A DNA stretch of 64,000 bases from Bradyrhizobium monzae (GCF_021458635.1 NZ_JAIRDQ010000002.1:558001-622000); one strand, 5' to 3'; positions 28,128 through 37,085 are shown, counted from the first letter of the stretch. The notes: a model not told the origin generated them from the letters alone. Numbers and translations are program-made.

Positions 28128-28872
28128 GATGCGCGCCCTTATTCTGGGCGGAATTGCCGATGCGAGCCTGCTCGCCGCGGAGATTGCACGCGCGGGCATC
28201 GATGCCGTGTATTCCTACGGCGGCCGCACCCGTGCGCCTGCCGATCAGCCGCTGCCGACCCGCGTCGGCGGCTTCGGCGGCGTAGGCGGGCTTGCCGATT
28301 ACATCAAGCGCGAAGCCATCACGCATGTGATCGACGCAACGCATCCTTTCGCCGCCGAGATGAGCCGAAATGCCGTCGAAGCGTGCGCGCAAACGGGCAA
28401 GCCCCTGATCGCGCTCGAACGCGCCCCCTGGGCGAGAGCGCCCGACGACAGCTGGATTGAAGTCGGTGACGTCGCCGCTGCGGTTGCCGCGCTGCCCGAA
28501 GCGCCCACGCGCGCGTTCCTCGCCATCGGCCGCCAGCACATCGCGCCGTTCGCTGCGCGGTCGCAGCACGCATATACGTTGCGCTTCGTCGATCCGCCCG
28601 ATGCGCCCCTGCCCTTCGCTGCCGATGTGATCGTATCGCGCGGACCGTTCGTCCTTGATGGCGAGCTCGAGATGCTGCGCAATCGGGGTATCGCGTGGAT
28701 CGTGGCGCGCAATTCCGGCGGCGACGGTGCGCGCGCCAAGATCGATGCCGCCCGCATGCTCGGCTTGCCCGTGATCATGATCTCGCGACCACGACTGCCC
28801 GAACGGCCGCGGGTGGAGAGCGTCGCTGACGTGATGCAGTGGCTCGGTCATCGGACCTGCCTCGGCGCATAG
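28126..28872 (+). CDS. cobK: Precorrin-6A reductase
   Basis: A 248-residue NADPH-dependent reductase that converts precorrin-6A to precorrin-6B. Motifs: ALILGGIADASLLAAEIARAG, YSYGGRT, GGFGGVGGLADYI and the VIDATHPFA segment. AGGGA at 28115-28119 precedes ATG 28126; ATG 28129 is also possible. It is encoded opposite to the surrounding cob operon: head-to-head with cobL by overlapping start codons and tail-to-tail with cobJ by 25 nt. Its promoter must therefore lie within the cobL coding sequence. Confidence 0.94.
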   Translation: MMRALILGGIADASLLAAEIARAGIDAVYSYGGRTRAPADQPLPTRVGGFGGVGGLADYIKREAITHVIDATHPFAAEMSRNAVEACAQTGKPLIALERAPWARAPDDSWIEVGDVAAAVAALPEAPTRAFLAIGRQHIAPFAARSQHAYTLRFVDPPDAPLPFAADVIVSRGPFVLDGELEMLRNRGIAWIVARNSGGDGARAKIDAARMLGLPVIMISRPRLPERPRVESVADVMQWLGHRTCLGA

Positions 28873-29582
28873 ACCCAGCGGCCGACGCGGCGCGTCTGAG
28901 AATTTCCGACGATCACGAGCGTGCGCATGTCGGCCATCTCGGGCGTCGCGTCGTTCAACGTCACGGTCACGATTTTCTCGTCAGGCGCACTGATCGCGCG
29001 CGCGAAGATCACGAGGCGCTCACCGCAGCCGGCTTCCTTCAACACCGCGAGCGCGCGGCCAAATCCCTCCGGCCGGCTCGCCGAGCGCGGATTGTATAGC
29101 GCAATCGAAAAATCGGCTTCCGCGGCAAGCCGCAGTCGCTTCTCGATGACCGTCCAGGGCTTAAGATTGTCGGAAAGATTGATCGCGCAGAAATCGTGGC
29201 CGAGCGGCGCCCCCGCGCGCGCGGCGGCAGCCAGCATCGCGGTGATACCCGGCAGCACCCGGATCGGCAGCACCTGATAGTGCGGCGCCTGCTCGAGCGC
29301 TTCGAATACGGCCGAGGCCATCGCAAACACCCCGGGGTCGCCGGAGGAGACGACGACGACCTGTCCGCCTTCGGCGGCAAGCCGCAGGGCCTCACTCGCA
29401 CGCTGAAGCTCTTCGCGGTTGTCGGACGGATGCAAGGTGAGACCGGCACGCGGAGCGACGCGCGCGACGTAGGGCGCATAGCCCAGAATATCGGTCGCGG
29501 CGGCGAGCGCGACGGAAACCTCCGGCGTCACCAGCGCGTCACTGCCCGGGCCCAGGCCCGCGATGGTCAACGTACCTTTCAT
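28848..29582 (-). CDS. cobJ: Precorrin-3B C17-methyltransferase
   Basis: A 244-residue tetrapyrrole methylase that methylates C-17 and triggers ring contraction. Visible motifs are TIAGLGPGSDALVTPEV, VVSSGDPGVFAMAS, LPGITAMLAAAARAGAPLGHDFCAINLSD and YNPRSASRP. The ATG at 29582 overlaps the cobI stop (ATGA). The 3' end runs 25 nt into the end of cobK on the other strand. Confidence 0.95.
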   Translation of the reverse strand: MKGTLTIAGLGPGSDALVTPEVSVALAAATDILGYAPYVARVAPRAGLTLHPSDNREELQRASEALRLAAEGGQVVVVSSGDPGVFAMASAVFEALEQAPHYQVLPIRVLPGITAMLAAAARAGAPLGHDFCAINLSDNLKPWTVIEKRLRLAAEADFSIALYNPRSASRPEGFGRALAVLKEAGCGERLVIFARAISAPDEKIVTVTLNDATPEMADMRTLVIVGNSQTRRVGRWVYAPRQVR

Positions 29583-30310
29583 TCAGCGGCGTCCGGAAGC
29601 CGGCCCTTGCCGTGCACCAGCACTATCGCAAAGTAAGGACAGTCGGCGGCGTCGGTCTCGGCGAGCCGCACGACGCGCTCGCCCGGCATGGTGCCGCGCT
29701 CGACCAGCCAGGCATCGTCGAGCCGGCCGGCGGACGCGAGCGCGCGGCGCACCTTTGCGAGATTGCGGCCGGTCTTCATGATGACGAGTGCATCGGAATC
29801 GCGCATGCGGCGTTCGAGCTCGGCTTCTGCCAGCGTGCCCATCAGCACTGTCGTCACGTCGTCGCCGAGCGCGATCGGCTGACCGACACCGTTCCAGCAG
29901 CCGACCATGCCGGGAATGCCGGCGATCACCTCGATCTCGACGCGGCGCTGCAGGCGCGTGTGCAGATGCATGAAGGAGCCGTAGAAATAGGGATCGCCTT
30001 CACACAGCACGACGACATCGACCGCGCGCGCCAGCCGCGCCAGGCGCTCGGCCCATTCGTCGTAGAATCCGGCCAGCAGCTGGACATAGGCCGGACTGTC
30101 GAAAGCGATCTCGGTCGTTACCGGATACTCCATGGGATATTCGGTGACGTCGCTTCCGAGCATGCCCTCGACGATGCGCCGCGCCTGGCCGGGCCGGCCC
30201 TTCTTGCGGAAATAGGCGACGTGCTTTGCGCCGCGCACGGTACGATCGGCGCGTACGCTCATCATGTCGGGGTTGCCGGGGCCGAGACCGCAGCAGATGA
30301 TGCGTCCCAT
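29579..30310 (-). CDS. cobI: Precorrin-2 C20-methyltransferase
   Basis: A 243-residue tetrapyrrole methylase that methylates C-20 of precorrin-2, committing it to corrin formation. Motifs: RIICCGLGPGNPDMMSVRA, LCEGDPYFYGSFMHLHTRL and VIAGIPGMVGCWN. The ATG at 30310 starts 2 nt after the cobH stop; the open frame extending to 30721 is antisense-like sequence over cobH and is rejected. Length is normal for CobI. Confidence 0.95.
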   Translation of the reverse strand: MGRIICCGLGPGNPDMMSVRADRTVRGAKHVAYFRKKGRPGQARRIVEGMLGSDVTEYPMEYPVTTEIAFDSPAYVQLLAGFYDEWAERLARLARAVDVVVLCEGDPYFYGSFMHLHTRLQRRVEIEVIAGIPGMVGCWNGVGQPIALGDDVTTVLMGTLAEAELERRMRDSDALVIMKTGRNLAKVRRALASAGRLDDAWLVERGTMPGERVVRLAETDAADCPYFAIVLVHGKGRLPDAAE

Positions 30311-30312
30311 CT

Positions 30313-30942
30313 CTATTCGCTCCGGCTTGCGAGCGCGTTCACGGCGGCGACCGTGATGGCGGAGCCGCCGAGCCGGCCTTGGACCGTCAGCGCCGGCACA
30401 GGCGGACCGGCCATCAGCGCCGCCTTGGATTCGGCCGCACCGACGAAGCCGACCGGGCAGCCGATGATCGCCGCAGGCCGTGGGCAGTTTCGGTCCTCCA
30501 GCATGTTGAGGAGATGAAACAGCGCCGTCGGCGCATTGCCGATCGCGACGATGGCGCCGTCGAGATGCGGCCGCCACAGCTCCAGCGCTGCGGCTGAACG
30601 CGTGTTGCGCATGGACTGCGCCAGCGCGGGAACGGCCTCGTCGCCGAGCGTGCAGATCACGGCGTTGGCCGCAGGCAATCGCGCGCGCGTAATTCCCTCC
30701 GAGACCATCCGCGCATCGCACAGGATCGGCGCGCCCTTCTGCAACGCCGCGCGCGCGGCGGTCGCCATGCCGGGCGTGAAGCGGACATGTGCCTCGAGGC
30801 CCACCATGCCGGCGGCGTGGATCATCCGCACCACGACCTGCTCTTCATCCGGCGTGAAGCGCGCCAGATCCGCCTCGGCCCTGATGGTCGCGAAGGATTG
30901 CCGGTAGATCGCAGCACCATCGGTCTCGTAGATGTTCGGCAT
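30313..30942 (-). CDS. cobH: Precorrin-8X methylmutase
   Basis: A 209-residue isomerase that moves the C-11 methyl to C-12, giving hydrogenobyrinic acid. The catalytic His is His42 in VRMIHAAGMVG. Other family segments are CDARMVSEGITR, SAAALELW, AIVAIGNAPTALFHLL and GCPVGFVGAAESK. Start ATG 30942 shares one base with the cobG stop. Confidence 0.96.
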   Translation of the reverse strand: MPNIYETDGAAIYRQSFATIRAEADLARFTPDEEQVVVRMIHAAGMVGLEAHVRFTPGMATAARAALQKGAPILCDARMVSEGITRARLPAANAVICTLGDEAVPALAQSMRNTRSAAALELWRPHLDGAIVAIGNAPTALFHLLNMLEDRNCPRPAAIIGCPVGFVGAAESKAALMAGPPVPALTVQGRLGGSAITVAAVNALASRSE

Positions 30943-32102
30943 CAGTGCCCTCCCATCAGGATGGAGGGATCGCGCACGATATCATCGCGGTCGAGCCCGC
31001 GCAGGATGGGCTCGTCGCGGGTCGAGCCGCCGCGCACGAGATCGAATCCTGCGCCCGTTGCAATCAGCGTGATCGCGGCAACGCCGGAATGGGCACAGCC
31101 CTTGGCGCAGCCCGAGACGTGAAGCCGGGAAGCCGCGCCAATGTTCGGCGCAAGCGCCGCGGCAAGCGCGCGGGTGTCGGCATGGGCCTCGCGGCAGCGC
31201 GGCGCGCCGCTACAGGCGATGACGCGCAGCGCCGGGTCATAGGCCTCGGTGATCAGGCCGGAAGCGGTCGGCATCGTCCGCTTGCCCTCGCTCAAGACCA
31301 TGCGCCATGGCGTCATCCGCAACGCACGCCCGCAACCGGAAAGCTGTTTGAGCGTCGCATGCGGCATCTGCCCGAAGGCGACGCCGACCATGGCTCCCTG
31401 CGGATAGAGGCCGGGACGCACTGCTGCCAAGATGGGCGCCGGCTCAGCCTCGCCGCGCAGCGGCTCTGGCATTTTTGCACCGGCCGCAAGATGCGTTGCC
31501 ATCCGCCCTCGACCATCCCTGACGCCGGATGCGACGAACCAGCGTGCGACAGCAAGTGCGGTGGTTACGGCTTCGCCGCGCGCGACGCCACGGCCGAACC
31601 TGGCGCCATCCGCGCGCACCAGGAGACCGCCGGCGGCATCACGCTCGATCCGCACGTCGGCGGAATTGCCGGCGAGCACGCGTGACTTGCCGTCATCGAT
31701 GGCGAAGCCGAATTTCGTGGGCAGCTCCAACGCACTGTCCGCGAGCGCCTCTTCGAGCTCGGCCGTAAGCGCCTGGGTCTCGTCGCCATCGCGCCAGAAT
31801 GGCGTGACCAGGATGTTGCGCCGGGCTTCGGTGTCGGCGTCGGGGTCCAGCAGGGTCAGTTGCGCAAGCCCGTCAAGCAGCAGCCGGTGGGTGCTCTCGC
31901 TGACGCCCCTGATCTGGAGATTGGCGCGGCTCGTCACGTCGATCAGACCATTGCCATGGCGCTCGGCGAGGTGTGCAAGCCCGGCAGCCTGTGCCGCATC
32001 GAGCCGGCCGCCGAACGGGCGCACGCGGACCACGAGCCCGTCGCCCGATTGCATCGGCCGCAGCGCGCCGGGACACCAGCCCTTCACCGGAGCCGCGCTC
32101 AT
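30942..32102 (-). CDS. cobG: Precorrin-3B synthase
   Basis: A 386-residue oxygen-dependent monooxygenase related to nitrite/sulfite reductases, producing the hydroxylactone precorrin-3B. The 4Fe-4S cysteines are Cys297 and Cys303 (CSGAPRC), then Cys332 and Cys336 (SGCAKGCAHSG). CobG marks the aerobic pathway. The ATG at 32102 overlaps the cobN stop (ATGA); the upstream frame to 32180 lies over cobN. Needs an electron donor, not identified here; the DUF1636 protein of the same operon has a ferredoxin-like Cys pattern. Confidence 0.93.
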   Translation of the reverse strand: MSAAPVKGWCPGALRPMQSGDGLVVRVRPFGGRLDAAQAAGLAHLAERHGNGLIDVTSRANLQIRGVSESTHRLLLDGLAQLTLLDPDADTEARRNILVTPFWRDGDETQALTAELEEALADSALELPTKFGFAIDDGKSRVLAGNSADVRIERDAAGGLLVRADGARFGRGVARGEAVTTALAVARWFVASGVRDGRGRMATHLAAGAKMPEPLRGEAEPAPILAAVRPGLYPQGAMVGVAFGQMPHATLKQLSGCGRALRMTPWRMVLSEGKRTMPTASGLITEAYDPALRVIACSGAPRCREAHADTRALAAALAPNIGAASRLHVSGCAKGCAHSGVAAITLIATGAGFDLVRGGSTRDEPILRGLDRDDIVRDPSILMGGH

Positions 32103-35100
32103 GACGCCTCCTTCAGCGCAGCCGCAATCGAATTGCGGCGCGTCCGCCAGAGCGAGGCCTCGTGCAGGCGCGTGAAGCACACTTCCATCGCAGCGAGCGC
32201 TGCCGGATTTTCGCGCGCCATGAAGGCACGGACATCGGCGTCGCCGAGCGTTGCATCGTAGTAGAGATCGAACAGATGCGGCGGCACGGCGCCGGCGAGA
32301 TGAGCGAAGGCGGCCATGTGTTCCAGCGTCGCTGATATCTCGGCGGCGCCGCGAAAACCGTGGCGCATCATGCCGGCGATCCAGGCCGGGTTGGCGGCGC
32401 GGGCGCGGACGACGCGCGAGATCTCCTCCGTCAGCGTACGCGCCTGCGGCTGCTCGGGCCGTGTCGTGTCGAGGTGATAGAGCGATAGTCCGGTAGCACC
32501 GAGATGCGCTGCAGCTGCCGCGATGCCGGCCTCATGCGCAGCATAGTCGGCGGCGAGCAGCAGATCGGATTCCGGCAGATCCTGGGGATGGACGAAAGCG
32601 TCGGCCGATGCGAGCCGTTGTTCGATGCCCGCGCGGTCGGGCTTGATCTCGCCATCGGCGGAGAACGCCCAGGACGATGCCGACAGCCAGGCCTCGCCGG
32701 CCGCATCCCGTGTCTCCGGCGTGAAGGCATCGGGGATCGCCGAGAGACCAACGCCGTATTGGCCGGGACGCGGCGCGAACACGCGAGAGGTGCGATGGCG
32801 ATACGGATTCTCCTCGCCTTCCTCGCGCGATGCCAGCGCTTCAGTGGCGGCCTCGAACAATTGCGCAAGGCCCGCGAAGACATCGCGGAACAGGCCTGAC
32901 ACCCGCAGCGTCACGTCGATGCGGGGACGACCGAGCTCGGCCGGCGCGACGATGTCGTAGCCGGTGACACGGCCGGAGGCGTGATCCCAGCGCGGCGCGA
33001 GGCCGGCCAGATGCAGCGCCATCGCGAACTCTTCGCCCGCGGTGCGCATCGTCGCCGAGCCCCAGAGATCGACGACGAGGCCTTTCGGCCAATCGCCGTG
33101 ATCCTGAAGATGACGACGCAGCAGCTCTTCGGCGAGTTTTATGCCGTGCGCATGCGCCGACGGCGTCGGCACGGCGCGGGGATCGACGGCGAAGAGATTG
33201 CGTCCCGTCGGCAGAACATCGCCGCGTCCGCGATAGGGCGAGCCCGACGGGCCCGGCGCGACGCGCTGGCCCGAAAGCGCGGTACGCAACGCATCCCGTT
33301 CCGCCTCGCCACAGGCGCCGCGACCGAACACGTGCAGGCCATCGCCGAATTGGCTTTCCTTGAGATCGCAGACGAAGCGATCGATCCGCGGAATGGCTTC
33401 GGCCGGCGCAGCCGATGCATCGAGACCGAGATCGTCTTCGAGGCCTGCGGCGCGCGCCTCATCGCGGATCGCGGCGATCAGGCGCTGGCGGCGGGCGGGA
33501 TCGAGACCGTCGGCGGTCGAATATTCGTCGAGCAGACGCTCGAGCCGGCGCAGCCCTTCCGGCACCGCGGATTGTTCGAGCGGCGGCGGCAGATGGCCGA
33601 TGGTGACGGCGCCGATGCGGCGCTTGGCCTGCGCGGCCTCGCCGGGATCGTTGACGATGAAGGGATAGATGACGGGCAGATCGCCGATCAGGGCTTCCGG
33701 CCAGCAGGACGAGGACAGCGCCACGGATTTTCCAGGCAGCCATTCCAGCGTGCCATGCGCGCCCATATGCACGACGGCATCAATCCCCTGCCCACGAAGC
33801 CAGAGATAGAACGCGACATAGGCATGGCGCGGCGTGCGGGCGAGATCGTGATAGTCGGAAGCGCGCATGGTCGCATCGCCGCGCTCGGGCTGGACCGCGA
33901 TGACCGAATTGCCGCACTGGACCGCAGCGAAGTGAAACGCACCATTGCGGCAGCTCGGATCGTTCTCCGGCGCACCCCAGGCTTGGGCGAGATCATCCTG
34001 CAGACTTTGCGGAAGACGCGCGAGCGCCGCGCGGTAATCGGCAACGCTCCAGGCCAATTGTTGCTTAGGCAGTGTCTCGCCCAGCCCTTCAACGGGCGCA
34101 ACATCGAAGCCGACTTCAGTGAGATCGGACACCAACGCTTCGACCGATGCGAGCGCGTCGAGACCGACGGCATGCGCGATCTGGTGCGGACGGCCGGGAT
34201 AGTTCGAGAGAACGATCGCCAGCCGTTTCTCAACAGCCGGTGCCTCCGCGAGCCGGCGCCAGGCTGTAACGCGCGCGGCGACGGCCTCCACGCGCCCCTC
34301 ATCCGGCCTGTGAGCCAGATGCGAAAACTGCAGATCTGGGTCACGTTCCGCGGCCGATTTGAAACTCACCACGCCCGCGAACAGGCGCCCGTCGACTTCG
34401 GGCAGCACCACATGCATCGCGAGATCGCCGGGCGACAGGCCCCGCAGCGACTCCGCCCAATCCTCGCGCCGCGCCGATGAGAGCGCGACCTGGAACACCG
34501 GACACGACGCAGCATCGAACGGCGTCGTGCCGTCGTCGCCTACGGCCGAGAACGCCGTCGCATTGACGATCGCGGCCGGAGGATTCGTCGCGAAATACGT
34601 CCTCAGCCAATCAGAGACGCCTACGGCCTTGAGCGACGTGACGAACACGCCATGAGCGTCAAAGCCCTTCTCGCACAGAGCCGCGATCAACGCATCGATC
34701 GGCCCCGTGTCGGCGGCGGCGAGATAGGAGCGATAGAACGCCACCAGCGCGCGCGGCTTCCCGTCGCTCGCCACGGGCTCAGCAATCACACCGCGTGCCG
34801 GATCGTAAAAACCCATCTCGGGAACGGTCATCTCGCCGACGACGGGCCCGGCGTAAAGGCCAGATGCCAGTGCGAGCTGCGCGATCGCGGCTTGCGCTGC
34901 GACAGGACCACCGGTGTCGCAGAGCACTTTCAGCCGGCGCAGCGTCGAGACCGGCAAGGTGGAATACGCATCGAGCCGCGTGTCGTCGCGGCCATCGGCT
35001 GGCAGCACGGCGAGCACGATGTTGCGATCCTTTGCCAGCTGCTGCAGCGCCGACAGCCCGTACGGCCAATAGGACTCGCCGCCGATCAGCCGCACCAGGA

Positions 35101-35344
35101 TGCCGCGCGCCTGCGACAGCGTGCGCTCGATATAGGTATCGACCGAGAGTGGATGACGGAGCTCGGCGAGATTCGCCAGCCGCAGCGACGGCAGGCTGTT
35201 GCGGCCGCGGCGCCAGCCGGCCGCAAACGCCGCGAGATCGGAATCCGAGTACGAGAGCACCACGAGATCGGCCGGGTCCTGGCCGATGTCCCTTGGTGTC
35301 GCGGTCTCCTCGAGACCGCGGCTCTCGCGGAAGACGACGTGCAT
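32099..35344 (-). CDS. cobN: Cobaltochelatase large subunit
   Basis: A 1081-residue ATP-dependent chelatase subunit that inserts cobalt into hydrogenobyrinate a,c-diamide with the CobS and CobT chelatase subunits. CobN/ChlH segments are visible: IGGESYWPYG, SNYPGRPHQIAHAVGLDALAS, HMGAHGTLEWLPGK, and EFAMALHLAGLAPRWD. It is shorter than the Pseudomonas denitrificans protein (about 1275 aa), with no sign of truncation at either end. Start ATG 35344 shares one base with the cobW stop. Its AAA and VWA partner genes are absent from this window. Confidence 0.94.
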   Translation of the reverse strand: MHVVFRESRGLEETATPRDIGQDPADLVVLSYSDSDLAAFAAGWRRGRNSLPSLRLANLAELRHPLSVDTYIERTLSQARGILVRLIGGESYWPYGLSALQQLAKDRNIVLAVLPADGRDDTRLDAYSTLPVSTLRRLKVLCDTGGPVAAQAAIAQLALASGLYAGPVVGEMTVPEMGFYDPARGVIAEPVASDGKPRALVAFYRSYLAAADTGPIDALIAALCEKGFDAHGVFVTSLKAVGVSDWLRTYFATNPPAAIVNATAFSAVGDDGTTPFDAASCPVFQVALSSARREDWAESLRGLSPGDLAMHVVLPEVDGRLFAGVVSFKSAAERDPDLQFSHLAHRPDEGRVEAVAARVTAWRRLAEAPAVEKRLAIVLSNYPGRPHQIAHAVGLDALASVEALVSDLTEVGFDVAPVEGLGETLPKQQLAWSVADYRAALARLPQSLQDDLAQAWGAPENDPSCRNGAFHFAAVQCGNSVIAVQPERGDATMRASDYHDLARTPRHAYVAFYLWLRGQGIDAVVHMGAHGTLEWLPGKSVALSSSCWPEALIGDLPVIYPFIVNDPGEAAQAKRRIGAVTIGHLPPPLEQSAVPEGLRRLERLLDEYSTADGLDPARRQRLIAAIRDEARAAGLEDDLGLDASAAPAEAIPRIDRFVCDLKESQFGDGLHVFGRGACGEAERDALRTALSGQRVAPGPSGSPYRGRGDVLPTGRNLFAVDPRAVPTPSAHAHGIKLAEELLRRHLQDHGDWPKGLVVDLWGSATMRTAGEEFAMALHLAGLAPRWDHASGRVTGYDIVAPAELGRPRIDVTLRVSGLFRDVFAGLAQLFEAATEALASREEGEENPYRHRTSRVFAPRPGQYGVGLSAIPDAFTPETRDAAGEAWLSASSWAFSADGEIKPDRAGIEQRLASADAFVHPQDLPESDLLLAADYAAHEAGIAAAAAHLGATGLSLYHLDTTRPEQPQARTLTEEISRVVRARAANPAWIAGMMRHGFRGAAEISATLEHMAAFAHLAGAVPPHLFDLYYDATLGDADVRAFMARENPAALAAMEVCFTRLHEASLWRTRRNSIAAALKEAS

Positions 35345-36378
35345 CAGACTCCCAATCCCGCCTTGATCGCGGCCTCGTCGATATCGCCGTGCTCGCCGAT
35401 CACGACTAGTTTCGATTGCCGGTTGCCCGCGCCCCAGGGCTTGTCGAATTGGTGGCGCACGCGCTCGCCGACCGCTTGCAGCAACAGACGCATCGGCTTG
35501 CCCGCGACCGCGATGTAGCCCTTGGTGCGCAGCACGTTCTGCTCGCGCGCGAGCTTCTGGACCGAGGCAACCAGTGCATCGACGTCGGTCACTTCAGGAA
35601 GATCAATCACGACGGAGGCAAAGTCGTCGTGCTCGTGCTCTTCCTCGCCGTCATGATGCGAGGGACGCGCGGCGAGATCGTTCTCGGCGGCGGCGCCGAG
35701 GCCAAGGATGACGCGCGCGTCGATCGCGCCGTCGGTGATGGGCAGCATCGGCACGCGACGCGGCATCTCGGCGGCAATCAACGCCTTGGCGGCCTCGATG
35801 CCGGCGCTACCAGCCAGATCGGCCTTGGTCAGCAGCACGATGTCCGCGCAGGCGATCTGGTCCTCGAACACTTCCGATAGCGGCGTCTCGTGATCGAGAT
35901 TTTCGTCCGCCGCGCGCTGCGCTTCGACCGCATCCGGATCCGGCGCAAAGCGGCCAGCCGCGACGGCCTCGGCATCGGCGAGCGCAATCACGCCGTCGAC
36001 GGTGATGCGCGAGCGGATCTCCGGCCAGTCGAAGGCTTTCAACAATGGCTTTGGCAGAGCGAGCCCCGAGGTCTCGATCAGGATGTGATCGGGCCTCACC
36101 GGCCGCGCCAGCAGCTTTTCCATGGTCGGAATGAAATCATCGGCGACGGTGCAGCAGATGCAGCCATTGGCGAGCTCGACGATGTTCTCCTCCGGGCAGT
36201 TGGCATCGGCGCAGGACTTCAAAATCTCGCCGTCGACGCCCTCGCTGCCGAACTCGTTGACGAGCACCGCGAGCTTCTTGCCGTTGGGATTGGCGAGCAG
36301 GTGCTGGATCAGCGTCGTCTTGCCGGAGCCGAGAAAACCGGTGACCACGGTCACAGGGACTTTTGCGAGCGTGTTCAT
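35344..36378 (-). CDS. cobW: CobW-type G3E GTPase, probable cobalt chaperone
   Basis: A 344-residue COG0523 GTPase. The P-loop GFLGSGKTT is near residues 14-22, the metal-binding GCICC motif at 72-76, and the guanine-specificity motif is LTKADL. A His/acid-rich stretch (HHDGEEEHEHDD, residues 241-252) probably binds metal. The C-terminal CobW domain follows. CobW proteins are proposed to deliver cobalt to the chelatase, which fits its place just upstream of cobN. The ATG at 36378 overlaps the DUF1636 stop; the frame extending to 36459 is rejected on that ground. Confidence 0.94.
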   Translation of the reverse strand: MNTLAKVPVTVVTGFLGSGKTTLIQHLLANPNGKKLAVLVNEFGSEGVDGEILKSCADANCPEENIVELANGCICCTVADDFIPTMEKLLARPVRPDHILIETSGLALPKPLLKAFDWPEIRSRITVDGVIALADAEAVAAGRFAPDPDAVEAQRAADENLDHETPLSEVFEDQIACADIVLLTKADLAGSAGIEAAKALIAAEMPRRVPMLPITDGAIDARVILGLGAAAENDLAARPSHHDGEEEHEHDDFASVVIDLPEVTDVDALVASVQKLAREQNVLRTKGYIAVAGKPMRLLLQAVGERVRHQFDKPWGAGNRQSKLVVIGEHGDIDEAAIKAGLGV

Positions 36379-36749
36379 TCGGCGGCCTCTGACACAATGG
36401 TAAGGGGAGGAATGCGGGCAAGCGACTGCTTGCGGAAGATCTCCGGCCGGCTGCGCCACGGCACCAGGCCATCAGGCGCAGCGGCATAGGCAGCAGCGCC
36501 CGCGACCACGTCCCGTGCATTGGCATCCGACAGTCGGCCATAGACATACGACCAGCGGCCGGGCGCACTGAGCGCGACCGAGCAGCCCTGGCTGCATGCA
36601 GACAGGCATTCCACGGGAACCACATTGACGCCATCGGGCACGCCGGCCTCGAGGATCGCACCATGCAGGCGCTTGCCGGGCGTGACCTCGCCTTCGCCGA
36701 GCGTCTCGCCGGCGCGGCAGGTGATGCAGACGTGCAGTGTGACGGTCAT
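36375..36749 (-). CDS. DUF1636 metal-binding protein, first gene of the cob operon
   Basis: A 124-residue protein of unknown function. Cysteines at 8 and 11 (VCITC) and at 48, 52 and 56 (ECLSACSQGC) resemble the layout of thioredoxin-like [2Fe-2S] ferredoxins, so it probably binds an iron-sulfur cluster or another metal. The ATG at 36749 follows the riboswitch by about 110 nt; its stop overlaps cobW as ATGA. First position in a B12-regulated operon and constant pairing with cobW suggest a role in cobalt handling or in electron supply to an aerobic cob enzyme. Neither role is demonstrated. Confidence 0.85.
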   Translation of the reverse strand: MTVTLHVCITCRAGETLGEGEVTPGKRLHGAILEAGVPDGVNVVPVECLSACSQGCSVALSAPGRWSYVYGRLSDANARDVVAGAAAYAAAPDGLVPWRSRPEIFRKQSLARIPPLTIVSEAAE

Positions 36750-36858
36750 CGCCTCTTCCAGAAGTATCAGCGGGAAGCGAAGAGGCCCACGAACCGTTCT
36801 TGCGAAGGCCCGTTTCCCCGTCGCGGAACACCCCGTCCGCCGGTCCAAAAATCGTCCG

Positions 36859-37049
36859 CGCTGGCAGGTCTCCCGGCTTGCGGAGCAGGGTTTCCCCTTC
36901 GATCCCCGCCTTCCCGATCCCCAGGGGATCAGTGGCTTTGGGCATCTCTCCGGTCACGGTCGCGGGGGCGGCTGCAGTTTGGACCCAAATCTTGCCGATT
37001 CGGACCCTATCGCATTCCCTCTTCGCCTGTCATAGGACAGGAACCAACG
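36859..37049 (-). promoter_or_regulatory. Cobalamin riboswitch of the 14-gene cob operon
   Basis: On the minus strand the B12-box AGCCGGGAGACCTGCC occupies 36878-36863. Upstream are GATCGGGAAGG, GCCACTGATC, the GCAGCCGCCCCCGCGACCGTGA core and GAGGGAATGCGA. A closing helix pairs CGTTGG (37049-37044) with CCAGCG (36864-36859). It precedes the DUF1636 start by about 110 nt and should repress the whole leftward operon (36749 to 21955) when cobalamin is bound. Confidence 0.93.
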
Positions 37050-37056
37050 CCGGGTC

Positions 37057-37085
37057 ACCATTTGCCCCCGGCCGCCTCTTGTCAA
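37057..37085 (-). promoter_or_regulatory. Candidate promoter of the cob operon
   Basis: A perfect -35 TTGACA (37085-37080 on the minus strand) and a weak -10 AATGGT (37062-37057) are separated by 17 nt. The expected transcription start, near 37050, coincides with the 5' edge of the riboswitch. The divergent cobO gene starts at 37104, so its own promoter overlaps this region. Confidence 0.5.

Noticed and set aside
32981..34480. 499-codon open frame on the plus strand opposite cobN
   Set aside because: Long antisense frames are expected in GC-rich coding DNA; the translation is Arg/Ala-rich with no domain, and cobN on the other strand is unmistakable.
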